Below, piece by piece: positions 29,640-38,513 of a stretch of 64,000 nt of DNA. Each line of letters opens with the position of its first letter. Positions within the stretch are counted from its first letter, which is position 1. Below the pieces are notes generated by a model. The model was given only the letters and a program-made list of their open reading frames with translations, ran no database searches and had not been told where the DNA came from. Both the position numbers and the translations under genes were made by a program. Source of the stretch: Symbiodinium natans (Eukaryota; Sar; Dinophyceae; Suessiales; Symbiodiniaceae); assembly GCA_905221605.1 (NCBI GenBank), contig CAJNDS010002675.1, positions 40,001-104,000 of the forward strand, written 5' to 3'.

Positions 29640-30629
29640 CTACTCCGGGAGCTCGATATGGTCCGCCAGCAGCCAATCAGGATCGCTCAGCAATGCAGGC
29701 CACACCACATGCTCCGGGTCCTTGCCGATAACCACCTGGCGGATTGTGAGGCCGGGGGCCCAGGGGTACTGCGTGCGTCCGTAGCCCTTGAAGGCGGTAA
29801 AGTGTGAGTCTTCGGAAAGGGCTTCTGTGACAGGAGGCACGCGATGATTGCCCCGCACCGAGTAGCACATCCGAAGGTGGTGCTGAAAGGTCTCTACGTC
29901 CTTTCGTCCGCCATAGACTAAAATTCGTGTCTCCCCGCCCGTTGGGGCTGGCAGCAAAGAAGGCAGCCTAATGGGGCCCATGCAAACACAAGCCCGGAAG
30001 GTCGCATGGGCCTCGGAAATTGCAATCTGGTAGGTGATGGTTCCTCCAGAGCCAAGGCCCATGAGATATGTGGGCAAGGAGATGCGAGGGCTCGCATCAC
30101 GTTGGACGGCCAGTAGGAGCGGTAGAATTTCCATTGTATACACTGCCTTGGTCCAGGCAGCACCGTCAGGCAGCATCCAGGCAGGCGGTGAGCCTGCTTG
30201 TCCCGCCACAGGCCATGCGCAGGCAATGACGGCCTTTTTGAAAGCCAGGTTGCTCCACAGATACTCGATGGCCCCTTGCCAAGGCAGTGGGTGCATATTC
30301 TCCACATAGAAATGTCCACAACCAGGGAGGAGAAGCACTATCGAGTTGGCTTCCCCTGCATCCGCACTCGGCCGGGATACAACAAAGGGGAGGGTTGAAC
30401 TGCCATGGCTCGCCGTAATCCAGGTGTTTTCACGCCCAGCTACGAGCGGAGGGGCGACCAATGGAGGAGGCTGCAGGTTCTCCAGGCCAAGGGGCTCTTG
30501 CAATGCCATGGCGAAGAAGAGGCAGCCTACCCAATTGATGGGGCAAGGTAGAGGAAGACTGGGCAGTCTTGCCTGAGAGCCGTGCCGTCCAGCGCAAAGA
30601 ATGTCACACAACAACAAGCTTGCTCCCAA
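29640..30629 (-). CDS. Block E frame 4: alpha/beta-hydrolase-like protein with altered nucleophile elbow
   Basis: A 329-codon minus-strand frame. Its order fits an esterase or PHB-depolymerase-like alpha/beta hydrolase. A strand with LLLPGCGHFYVEN is followed by the elbow-like YLMGLGSGGTITYQIA, a late strand with an acidic residue (ILVYGGRKDVETF) and a late His (KDPEHVVW). In this family the elbow is GLSxGG. Here Gly stands where the catalytic Ser should be and Ser is shifted by one residue, so activity is doubtful. A secretion-type hydrophobic start (SLLLCDILCAG) is possible. The fold assignment is inference from motifs. Confidence 0.4.
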   Translation of the reverse strand: MGASLLLCDILCAGRHGSQARLPSLPLPCPINWVGCLFFAMALQEPLGLENLQPPPLVAPPLVAGRENTWITASHGSSTLPFVVSRPSADAGEANSIVLLLPGCGHFYVENMHPLPWQGAIEYLWSNLAFKKAVIACAWPVAGQAGSPPAWMLPDGAAWTKAVYTMEILPLLLAVQRDASPRISLPTYLMGLGSGGTITYQIAISEAHATFRACVCMGPIRLPSLLPAPTGGETRILVYGGRKDVETFQHHLRMCYSVRGNHRVPPVTEALSEDSHFTAFKGYGRTQYPWAPGLTIRQVVIGKDPEHVVWPALLSDPDWLLADHIELPE

Positions 30630-30807
30630 CTTCCCCTGACTCAGCTCCCTTCAGTTGGAGACTACATCAGCAGTATAACATGATCAATGGTTACAACTTT
30701 CCAAATCGGTCAAGACAACAGCATGACATTACAGGAATGCCGCATGACCATGGATAACGACCGATGTACTAGGCCGCCGTTTGTTCCGTATTCGCACAAG
30801 GTCAGCG

Positions 30808-31500
30808 TTAGATGTCACTATCCGAATGCCGATTGTCCTCAAGCAGATGCATGGTCTCGTCATCTAAATGCTCGAGAATGTCGGTAGCAATACGTTCATC
30901 GAGGAAGCACGCTACCCACTCCAGAATGACGGCATTATCATTGGGGACAGCATCGGACATCGCTTGCAAAAGCAAATTGACTTTATCGGCAGTGAAACGC
31001 CATGCAAGCAAAAGATGCTGCTCCAAATGCGCTTTTATGAGGTAAATTGGAAAATCTTCCTGGCGATGCACAATGATTGGCCTGGTCCAGGCTAAAAGGG
31101 CATTCTGCTGTGGTCCAGGCGGACGTCTGAACATAGCCAGTAACGCCCCGTACTCCTGGGCAAGCTCGTTCCTCAAATCCTGCGAAAGATCTCGAAGGTG
31201 GTGTGCAAGCCAGGCACGATGACCTCCAACAGAGTGCGCGAGTTCGGCCGCAGCAACCATGGCGAGGGTCCGTTGATTAGGACGTCCTTGGGCTGCCGAG
31301 GCATCGCGGATTCCTTGCCGTACGAGGAGCTTGGTGAGCGATATCCAGCCAGCACTACAAGTGTGGCCGTGGCCTTCGAGGATGGGCTCGCTGGAAAAGA
31401 TCTCCGGGTGTTCGTAAGGGTAGCATCTTTCCCAGTCACTGTCGCCATCTCCATTGACAGCAGTGTAAAGGCTGCCACCAAGGACCAACGAAGCAGCCAT
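30808..31500 (-). CDS. Block E frame 3: hypothetical protein
   Basis: A 230-codon minus-strand frame with protein-like composition, mostly helical (LAHHLRDLSQDLRNELAQEY, then LIKAHLEQHLLLAWRF), and an acidic C-terminus (HLDDETMHLLEDNRHSD). No motif is recognised. It is about 180 bp from frame 4 in the same orientation. Confidence 0.4.
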   Translation of the reverse strand: MAASLVLGGSLYTAVNGDGDSDWERCYPYEHPEIFSSEPILEGHGHTCSAGWISLTKLLVRQGIRDASAAQGRPNQRTLAMVAAAELAHSVGGHRAWLAHHLRDLSQDLRNELAQEYGALLAMFRRPPGPQQNALLAWTRPIIVHRQEDFPIYLIKAHLEQHLLLAWRFTADKVNLLLQAMSDAVPNDNAVILEWVACFLDERIATDILEHLDDETMHLLEDNRHSDSDI

Positions 31501-31670
31501 GCCGGGCAGTTAGTTCGGGGAGGGCAAGCGGGCGCCTGCTCCTGTGAGCCCTGGCGGCACAGAACAAGGGGGCAAGTTAGCGGGTAATACCATCACTCCT
31601 TTATGTTCGCGGCTGAGAGGGCTATGAGCCACAGGAACAAACTGTCAATCCATGCGGGGGACTAGGGCGT

Positions 31671-31690
31671 GTGAGTGCGGGCGCACTCAC
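31671..31690. repeat. Perfect hairpin repeat, copy 1
   Basis: GTGAGTGCGGGCGCACTCAC forms a 9-bp stem with two central bases. An identical copy lies 231 bp away (31902-31921), and both are embedded in CGT...GT. Confidence 0.85.
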
Positions 31691-31901
31691 GTACCCAACA
31701 TCAAATCACTCCCGCACCCTCACAAGATTCTCCGCAGGTAATACTCGGGAGCAAGGGAGCAACCCGAACGGGAGCTCCTGAGCCGCTTCACCGAGCCCCT
31801 GCTCGGAAATTGCGGTGAGGGGTCACTGCTCGTCAAACTTGTACAGAGAACGTAAATGGATCTACTGCCTTGAGAAGAGATGCAGGTTCCTACACCGCCG
31901 T

Positions 31902-31921
31902 GTGAGTGCGGGCGCACTCAC
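31902..31921. repeat. Perfect hairpin repeat, copy 2
   Basis: Identical to 31671-31690. The pair could mark the ends of a 250-bp unit or be protein binding sites or terminators between block E frames. Confidence 0.85.
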
Positions 31922-31935
31922 GTGGCATGAGCAAC

Positions 31936-32556
31936 TCAACCGTCCTCCTCCACTTGCCCAGTGACTGGGGTCCTAGCCTGGCTAGAGGAGGGGAAGAGTA
32001 TAGCATTGTTTCGCATTCGCGCGACACCCAAGTCCATCAATTCCGTAACATGAAGCTGCAATTTGAAATGGGTGCAGTTCACACGCACGACGGGCACAAC
32101 ACGCTGTGTACTGGCGAAGGTTGACGTCGATGTCACAAAACGCCTGCGCGATGCCCAAGCCCCGATGATACCTCCCCAGCGCCGACAAACAGCAGCCACT
32201 CTCGCGGTTTCCCTCAGGGATGGGAGGGCAACCCTATAATTCTCGACTCCAGGAGCGACGTGAGGGAGGCGAGTATAACAACAACCCCAATTCGACTGTT
32301 GTTGCCGCCAGAGGTACACTTGTGGAGGCTCGGAGAGGCCTTCGCGCGGCTCTATAATTAACCACAGGCTCAAGCACACAGTGCACGCATCAAAGAGGAT
32401 ACAACGCAATGCATCCAATGGGCAGTCGTGAAGGTGTCTATCGCTGTGCCTGGAGGCGGGCCTACAGTAGGCCGACGTAGGGCTCAACTGCGAGACAACC
32501 ACAAGCAGCGGAGCAAGACGTTCCATATGGATTTGAGGGCTGGATGCCTCAACCAT
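31936..32556 (-). CDS. Block E frame 2: hypothetical protein
   Basis: A 206-codon minus-strand frame. It contains Cys/Trp-rich stretches (SLWLIIEPREGLSEPPQVYL, then WRQQQSNWGCCYTRLP) and ends acidic (GQVEEDG). Composition favours coding, but no family is recognised. Confidence 0.3.
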   Translation of the reverse strand: MVEASSPQIHMERLAPLLVVVSQLSPTSAYCRPASRHSDRHLHDCPLDALRCILFDACTVCLSLWLIIEPREGLSEPPQVYLWRQQQSNWGCCYTRLPHVAPGVENYRVALPSLRETARVAAVCRRWGGIIGAWASRRRFVTSTSTFASTQRVVPVVRVNCTHFKLQLHVTELMDLGVARMRNNAILFPSSSQARTPVTGQVEEDG

Positions 32557-32752
32557 GTCAGTGATGCCTTCCTGAGGGGAAGGCGGTGGACTACCTCGGA
32601 TCTACAGAGTTGACCTGAGCCAGCACTGCACAGCACCCATGAAAAAGGCCCGCAACACATTCCCTAGAATGCAAAACCGCGAAAGCAGTGTGAAACTGGA
32701 GAACGAGACCCTCATGCTTCCAAGGCCAAGCATTAGTGAAGGGGCGGGGTCC

Positions 32753-33587
32753 CTACTGCATTTTCAGAAGTATGTTTGCATTCGGAGCAAAAGCTCGGAG
32801 TACTGCCGACGCAGGACTCGCAACTGCCCCTTGTGAGTCGGCCAGGACAAAAGATCGACACTCGAGGTGCCCACTGCGTTCTCTCATCGCTTGCACGCAT
32901 TTGACCATCAACAGGGACACAGGCCAGCTACAAGAAGCCAAAACAGGGCAAGGTAGGTCATTCCAATCGCTTGGGTTGAGGAGCTGCAGGTGCCAGGACG
33001 GCCAGCCAACAGTGACGGGTGGATGCGCAGCCCTTACAGCCAGGAGATCATTGTAGGCATATACAGTGAACGGTGTGCCCACCGGCCAATCTACCAGGGC
33101 ACAGCACGGAGGGACAGGTAGGTGACTAAGTTGCGAAACAGCGAAGACCCCAAGGAGATCTGGCTGCAGGCGGTTCGGGCACAAAGCACATAAGGCAGGG
33201 AAAAGTTGAGTGGTAAGTTGGAGAGTATCCCCTTCAAGAGCTTCTTGTCGAAAGGGGGCAACGCACCAAACGATTTGAATCATACAACCTTGATGTTGAG
33301 TAACGCGCACAAGGGTGAGATTGGCAACAAGGCCAGCATACCTTACCCTACAACGAGAAGCTGCTTCACGGACTGACCAAGGGGCAGGCACGTGACGCTG
33401 CAAGGTGGACTGTGTGCGAGGCCATAGACTGCCACAGTGGCCCTCTGCCTGCGGGTGAGGAGAATCCATTTGGGCAGGCCAATGATGCTCATGAGCAAGT
33501 CGCCCGCCCAGGAGCTGCCTTGCAGGAGTTTGATTGGCAAAGTCAGCTGTAAACGGTGAACGCAGTCGGAGGAAGCGGAGGCTCGCG
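32753..33587 (-). CDS. Block E frame 1: DWPVGT-family protein, 5' end lost at element B LTR
   Basis: A minus-strand frame with mostly beta-strand-like sequence: QGCMIQIVWCVAPFRQEA, CALVDWPVGTPFTVYAYNDL and MRERSGHLECRSFVLADSQG. It ends ...NILLKMQ at a stop. The open frame continues upstream only into the LTR at 33586-33981, so the true start was removed or displaced there. The gene interrupted by element A (51139-51640 plus 22345-22599) encodes a homologue with the same three blocks. Two copies in one window, in different contexts, suggest a mobile or multicopy gene. The function is unknown. Confidence 0.5.
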
Positions 33588-33981
33588 TGAAAAACCGAAG
33601 GTCCCTCTGGTACCTTTTCCCTTGAAAGCACGAACCCTGACCTCTCACACAAGTGCGGACAGCTCTCTCTTTTTCACAGTCAGAGCCACTTGAGCCTTGA
33701 GCCATGAGCCTTGAGCCAAAAGTCACGAAGTGCACAAACTAAACGAATTCTCTCTTGTGAGCTTAAACTCAGCTTCAGAACGAAGTTCCTACACACTGCA
33801 CACTCACTTTAAATAGCGTATTGGGCAAAAACACACTCGTATGATTTCCTTGGAAATCAACGAGGCATAAACCATTGAGGATGGGATCACACGGATTCCC
33901 AATCACTCCGAAGCAAAACAAACCTATACAAGCTGATCCAAAACATGACAAAACCATCACTGATCAGCCACAATCTTCCAC
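33586..33981 (-). repeat. Element B 3' LTR
   Basis: Near-identical to 21372-21767. On its right the minus strand reads ATGCGGGGGG, a polypurine tract, so this is the 3' LTR of a minus-strand element to the right, namely element B. The spliced-leader-like block is at 33688-33721. Confidence 0.75.
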
Positions 33982-33990
33982 CCCCCGCAT
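33982..33990 (-). promoter_or_regulatory. Element B polypurine tract
   Basis: Minus strand ATGCGGGGG(G) abuts the 3' LTR and fixes the orientation of B. Confidence 0.6.
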
Positions 33991-34719
33991 TTTGCTGAGG
34001 GTTCATGTCAAAGATCTGAAGTCCAAGCCCAGCTCGGCACTTCAACACTAAGGGGATGCCCTGGCCACATTCCCTTGGTGCGTACTCGCCACCAAACGAA
34101 ACAAACAACACACCAGTCGATCTCTGACATCAAACTTAAAACTCATGCAAGATCCCACCATCAGGCAGGTTGTCCTGGGTCCACATCACTGGTAACCCAA
34201 GAGTTCGTTGTCCAAACACGTGAAAAACGAATTAAACTTGCATCCACCTGCACTGGGGCAGGGTTGTCTTGGAACGAATCCAAGAGTTCGTGGTGACAAA
34301 CACGTGAAAACGAATTAATGCAAGCTTCAGATGTTTCCCACTCAGCACTCGACCTTGTCGTGGTACTCCTCCTCAGTCTCGCATCTTCCAGGTCACCAAA
34401 CTCACCAACTAGCATCGGCTAGCTGATCCTTCAGGAAAAGATTGGCTTCATAGTTTCGCTTCTTCCAGCGTACCATCAGCCAAAAACGTCTTCAGAGGTG
34501 GCAATCAGACGCCTTGCAGAAGGGGCTATAGAGTCCCTCGTTGAGTTTCATCATCATTTTGCCTCCTCTTTGCAAACTTCTCATGCACTGAAACAAGGGC
34601 TCACACTAACCAGAAAAATCGCGGGCGCTCCATGGCGGCAACGCGGCCATGGCTTCCAAAAAAAATGGCTGCGGGTTTCACTCACCCACCCAACCACTGA
34701 GATCACTTAGCATCTCAGT
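33991..34719 (-). other. Element B 3' untranslated stretch
   Basis: No coding frame. A motif of about 40 bp (AAGAGTTCGT...CAAACACGTGAAAA...CGAATTAA) is present twice, at about 34199-34240 and 34280-34318. Confidence 0.5.
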
Positions 34720-35190
34720 TCATTCTTCATCCTCTTCGCCCTTCTTCTCGCCAGCTCCAGTTGACTCCATCAACTTGGCGCGGCGCTCCTTGGCGGCTTC
34801 CTTCATCTCCGCCAACTCAGCCGTCCTCGTTTCCATCACCACATCCTGCGAAGATCGGCTAGGCTCAGCTGGCGTCTCCGCAGGCCTCTCAGTTGGCTGG
34901 TCTCCAACCTTTCTCTTCTTCTCTTCCAACATCAGCTCCAAATCGGCAACACTAAAGCTTGCCTTCACACGCTCAGCAATCTGCGCGATAGCTGCTGCAT
35001 CCAACTCAGATGGTACAACTGACACAGGCGAGCGAACCGCTTCGCCTTCCAGCTTTGCTCTCTTAGCAGCTTCTTCCTCGGCAGCTGACAGGTCGGCGAT
35101 GCGCTTGCGCTTTCGCTCAGCTTCCTCGAACTCTCGGTCTTGCTGTTCCGCTGCAGCCTTGAGGATCCGCTTCAGGTCCTTTTCCTCCTT
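34720..35190 (-). CDS. Element B polyprotein tail: coiled coil, after a frameshift
   Basis: The main pol frame stops at 35172. The neighbouring minus-strand frame from about 35190 continues with heptad-rich sequence (CWKLEKEEKDLKRILKAA, then ERKRKRIADLSAAEEEAA, then LELMLEEKKRKVGD). It ends EEDEE at 34720. A one-base shift at about 35190 joins it to the upstream frame, so this is probably the original C-terminus of the B polyprotein. Confidence 0.6.
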   Translation of the reverse strand, partial: KEEKDLKRILKAAAEQQDREFEEAERKRKRIADLSAAEEEAAKRAKLEGEAVRSPVSVVPSELDAAAIAQIAERVKASFSVADLELMLEEKKRKVGDQPTERPAETPAEPSRSSQDVVMETRTAELAEMKEAAKERRAKLMESTGAGEKKGEEDEE

Positions 35191-38100
35191 CTCGAGTTTC
35201 CAACATTCTCACCCATGATCCCAAAGGCTTGCTGCCACATGTCGGCAGGCAACGTCAAGTTGAACCTCACCACATAGTCGGTCGGCAAGTGCCACTTACA
35301 CTTGCAGATCCACACAACACCGCTTCGAGTCTCACTCGCAACCACCTTCTTCCAGCTTGCCGCCCTCTGCGTGTCGGTGATCTCCTCTTTCTTTTTCTCC
35401 AGGTCCTCCAAGAATCCTGCAACAGACTCCATCACGGATCTGTAGTGGCTGTAGGCCACAAACGACCACTTGGGGACTGGTCTCTCCCTCAGCTCCGGCT
35501 CGTGAATCCGAAGTGTATCACACGACAACATCGAAATCACTCGCACTCGCTCCACCAGTTCCTTAAACACCAAGGATCCTTCCTTTGCACTTCTCTTCCA
35601 GCGCAACACCCATGGGGGATAATACGAGCTCTCAGCTTCATCCTCCATGATCCTCTCTGCTCCCAAAATGGGTAGCATGCACAACAGATCCACCATCCGC
35701 AAGACTCCGAGGTCCTGGTGCTCACCCAGAAGCAAAACAGGGACTATCCCTTTTCTCTTCAAGTACCTCACGAAGCTCAACATCGCCAGGCCACACGTTC
35801 CCGGCGGCACTTCCATGTACAGTCCTCCTTCATTCACTGCCATCTCCCAGATGATGGCCTTGCCACCAATCTGTCCACGGACATCCAAGATTCCGAAGAT
35901 CTTCGTGGGTTTCTCCTGTAGCTCACACACCTCCTGGATGGGCTTCACCAGCTTCTCGTATGAGGTTTGATAGCGCAACATATCCTTGTCGGATAGCGTG
36001 CCTATCACGTCCTTGAGCTCTAGCTCATCCACTGGAGTTCCGCGCCGGCAGATACTCCATGACACATCACCGAACCACTTCGGCGGCTCTGGATCCGCCA
36101 GCTCCGGAAACACGTCGACCATCCGTTCAATCACCTTCGGCATGGCCTTGGGTTTCGGTGCAGCTTGGCCTGAGCCTCGGCTTTCACCTTTATCACCCCT
36201 TTTTCCAGCAGCTCGGCGCTCCTTCTCTGCCTCTCGGAGATGGAATGCATGGCTTGCATCCGTGCCAGAGACTGTCACAGTCTGTTTGCACTTTTCGCAC
36301 TTGGGCTTGCCACTTTCATCCCAGCTCAACCCGGCAGCATGCTCGGATCTGAACAACCATTTGCAAACCTTACACCAAAAGGGGCTTTTCATCTCAGCAC
36401 CCTGCTCACCCTTCCTGCTGTCTTCAGCTGCCATTTTCCTGTCCTTCACCAAAGGTACAGGCTCCAGGCTAGGGCTAGCTTCCGTGGTGCTTGAACCAAA
36501 GCTTTTGCGGGTGGACCATAAATCCATTTCTTGAACCTCAGGGGAAGAGTCTTCACGAAGGGTTTCGGGACTTCTAAGGTGGAAATTTTCAAAAACTTCA
36601 CCACACTTTTTCACACTTTTCAACGATCCAACTTGCTCCACACTGCATCCAGTTGCCTCGGCACACTGGTATGCCTGAACTCCAACCCTTGGTCGGATTC
36701 CACAGATCCTCCACACCTGCTGCACATCTTCACCAGGGTATATACCCATAGCTTGCTGGTGCTGACAGAATGTCACTTGACTCAAGCACTTTGTAAGAAC
36801 GTCAGCGATCATTCCCGCTGTCGGGCACCAAATGACCTTCAAGGTCTGAGCTTCCTGTATCCGCTCCTGAAGATAGCAGACAGCGATGTCTAAGTGGCGA
36901 ACTCGCCTACTCAACCCACGGTTTAGCAAAACCGCTCTCGCTGAGGAACTGTCAGTGTGCAATCGGATCGTGACATCTGACTCGGCCAACTGACCGATCA
37001 AAGTCGCAAGTCCCTCACTCTCCTGTACCGCAGTCAAGATGGCTCTCAACTCGGCTTCACAAGAACTCAGCGATACACACCCTCGAACTCGAGAGATTCC
37101 CTTGATCAGGCATCCTCTATAAAAGATGGCTATGCCCGACACAGATCTTCGTCCTAACGACGCTTGGGGTGCCCAACTGGCATCCGCATACACTTCCAGC
37201 TGCGCCGGCCCACTGTCTGGTACATTCCCATCAGGGCCAAAGTACTGCCATGCATGGTATTGTCCCTTTAGGAACCTAATCACTTGTCGCAATGCTTGCT
37301 CAAAGCATGCTGTTGGCTTGGACTGTCCTTGCGAAAGAATGGACATCCACCTACTCAGGTCAGGTCTCGACTGACCCCACCATGCAATCCGGCCAAGTAC
37401 TGCTCTGTACCTCGCAGCTGCAGTGTCACTCAACTCAGGATCCGAACCACTTGCTCTGCCCTTCTCGACCGTTTTCACGATGTCCGGAGGAGCAGTAACC
37501 ACCTTCAGGTCCTTACAGAACTCTGTCTCGAACAGGGCATCTAAGTATGCCGGGGGCACTCGCATCCTGAGATGACTCCCTTGTCTCTCAATCTCTCGCC
37601 CCAAAAAGGTGATCTTTCCACCAGTGGAAGTGATTCGACCCGTTTCCTTGATCTTCAACTCTCCGTTCAGGGTGTCGGTCACCAACCGAATGGCATCTCT
37701 AGTGCCACACAGAATCAAATCGTCCACATAGCACAACATGAGGAATCTTTTCCCTCTCACAGTGCCCTCGAAGACGGAAGGTTCCGTTGGGCATTGCTTC
37801 AACCCAACTTTCTTCACAACTGTCGCCAGCTTCAAGTTCCAAGCTTTGGCGGCAACTCTCAAACCATTCATGGCTTGATCCAGAATCATAAACACCGGGA
37901 CATAATAGTCCTTGCAGGCGGAAACATCCTTGGGCAATTGGATAATCGCCTTCGATCCTTTCGGAAGGGGGGAATGCAAGAATGCAGTGCTAACATCCAA
38001 AGTTGCGACATCCATAGCATCTACCGAAGCAATGGCCAAAAGCGTCCGTAACGCTTCTAAAGAAGGAGTCGTAGCACTCAGTCCTAAAGATGATGCTGTG

Positions 38101-38378
38101 CTCCCCTTTGCGATGTCTTGCACCACACACCGAGCTCTCACAGCTTCCTTGCCATTCACCACCTTTGGGCCTATGACCCATCGGGTTGGGATGATCTTTA
38201 TCCCATGCTGACGAGCAAACTTCTGAGCCTCGTCTGCTCCAACCACTCTCCCTGCTTTGTGAGCAGTCATACTCTGCAGCTCAGTTCGCCGGCCTTCCAC
38301 TGTTTTATCCACATCTAATGGACATCCATCTATCTCAGACAGAACACTCGTGGGTCTTGCCAGCCAAACTTGGGATCC
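35172..38378 (-). CDS. Element B pol, second part: RT, RNase H, zinc ribbon, unknown domain
   Basis: The open minus-strand frame includes GSQVWLARPTSV upstream of the annotated start. RT carries the copia motif TLDVSTAFLH (about residue 105) and the catalytic CYVDDLIL (195-198). RNase H shows D376 (YADASW), E419 (SSCEAEL), D453 (LHTDSSS) and D504 (IADVLTK). A four-Cys zinc ribbon follows (C647, C650, C672, C675; FWCKVCKW...CEKC), then about 350 residues of unrecognised globular sequence (KIFGILDVRGQIGGKAIIWE). The stop at 35172 comes from a frameshift. The enzyme would copy the element's RNA into DNA in the particle. Extra domains after RNase H are unusual for copia. Confidence 0.85.
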   Translation of the reverse strand, partial: GSQVWLARPTSVLSEIDGCPLDVDKTVEGRRTELQSMTAHKAGRVVGADEAQKFARQHGIKIIPTRWVIGPKVVNGKEAVRARCVVQDIAKGSTASSLGLSATTPSLEALRTLLAIASVDAMDVATLDVSTAFLHSPLPKGSKAIIQLPKDVSACKDYYVPVFMILDQAMNGLRVAAKAWNLKLATVVKKVGLKQCPTEPSVFEGTVRGKRFLMLCYVDDLILCGTRDAIRLVTDTLNGELKIKETGRITSTGGKITFLGREIERQGSHLRMRVPPAYLDALFETEFCKDLKVVTAPPDIVKTVEKGRASGSDPELSDTAAARYRAVLGRIAWWGQSRPDLSRWMSILSQGQSKPTACFEQALRQVIRFLKGQYHAWQYFGPDGNVPDSGPAQLEVYADASWAPQASLGRRSVSGIAIFYRGCLIKGISRVRGCVSLSSCEAELRAILTAVQESEGLATLIGQLAESDVTIRLHTDSSSARAVLLNRGLSRRVRHLDIAVCYLQERIQEAQTLKVIWCPTAGMIADVLTKCLSQVTFCQHQQAMGIYPGEDVQQVWRICGIRPRVGVQAYQCAEATGCSVEQVGSLKSVKKCGEVFENFHLRSPETLREDSSPEVQEMDLWSTRKSFGSSTTEASPSLEPVPLVKDRKMAAEDSRKGEQGAEMKSPFWCKVCKWLFRSEHAAGLSWDESGKPKCEKCKQTVTVSGTDASHAFHLREAEKERRAAGKRGDKGESRGSGQAAPKPKAMPKVIERMVDVFPELADPEPPKWFGDVSWSICRRGTPVDELELKDVIGTLSDKDMLRYQTSYEKLVKPIQEVCELQEKPTKIFGILDVRGQIGGKAIIWEMAVNEGGLYMEVPPGTCGLAMLSFVRYLKRKGIVPVLLLGEHQDLGVLRMVDLLCMLPILGAERIMEDEAESSYYPPWVLRWKRSAKEGSLVFKELVERVRVISMLSCDTLRIHEPELRERPVPKWSFVAYSHYRSVMESVAGFLEDLEKKKEEITDTQRAASWKKVVASETRSGVVWICKCKWHLPTDYVVRFNLTLPADMWQQAFGIMGENVGNSRRRKRT

Positions 38379-38513
38379 GTCTGCACGCTGCGAGGCGTAG
38401 CCACCCGAAGGGGCTGTGGGTTCAAGTGAAACAAAAGCTTACTAAAACTGTGGGGTGAAACTGCCGGTAAGTTCCCCCTCTCATTCCTTGTCCTCGGTTT
38501 TGACGTACCGCTA

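Noticed and set aside
21372-33981. The two B/D LTRs as the ends of one 12.6-kb element
   Set aside because: The left copy has its primer site on the left, and the right copy has its polypurine tract on the right. Both point away from the interval, and the interval also contains the left LTR of element A.
34649-38318. Plus-strand frames opposite element B pol
   Set aside because: They are shadows of the minus-strand RT/RNase H frame, which has all catalytic motifs.
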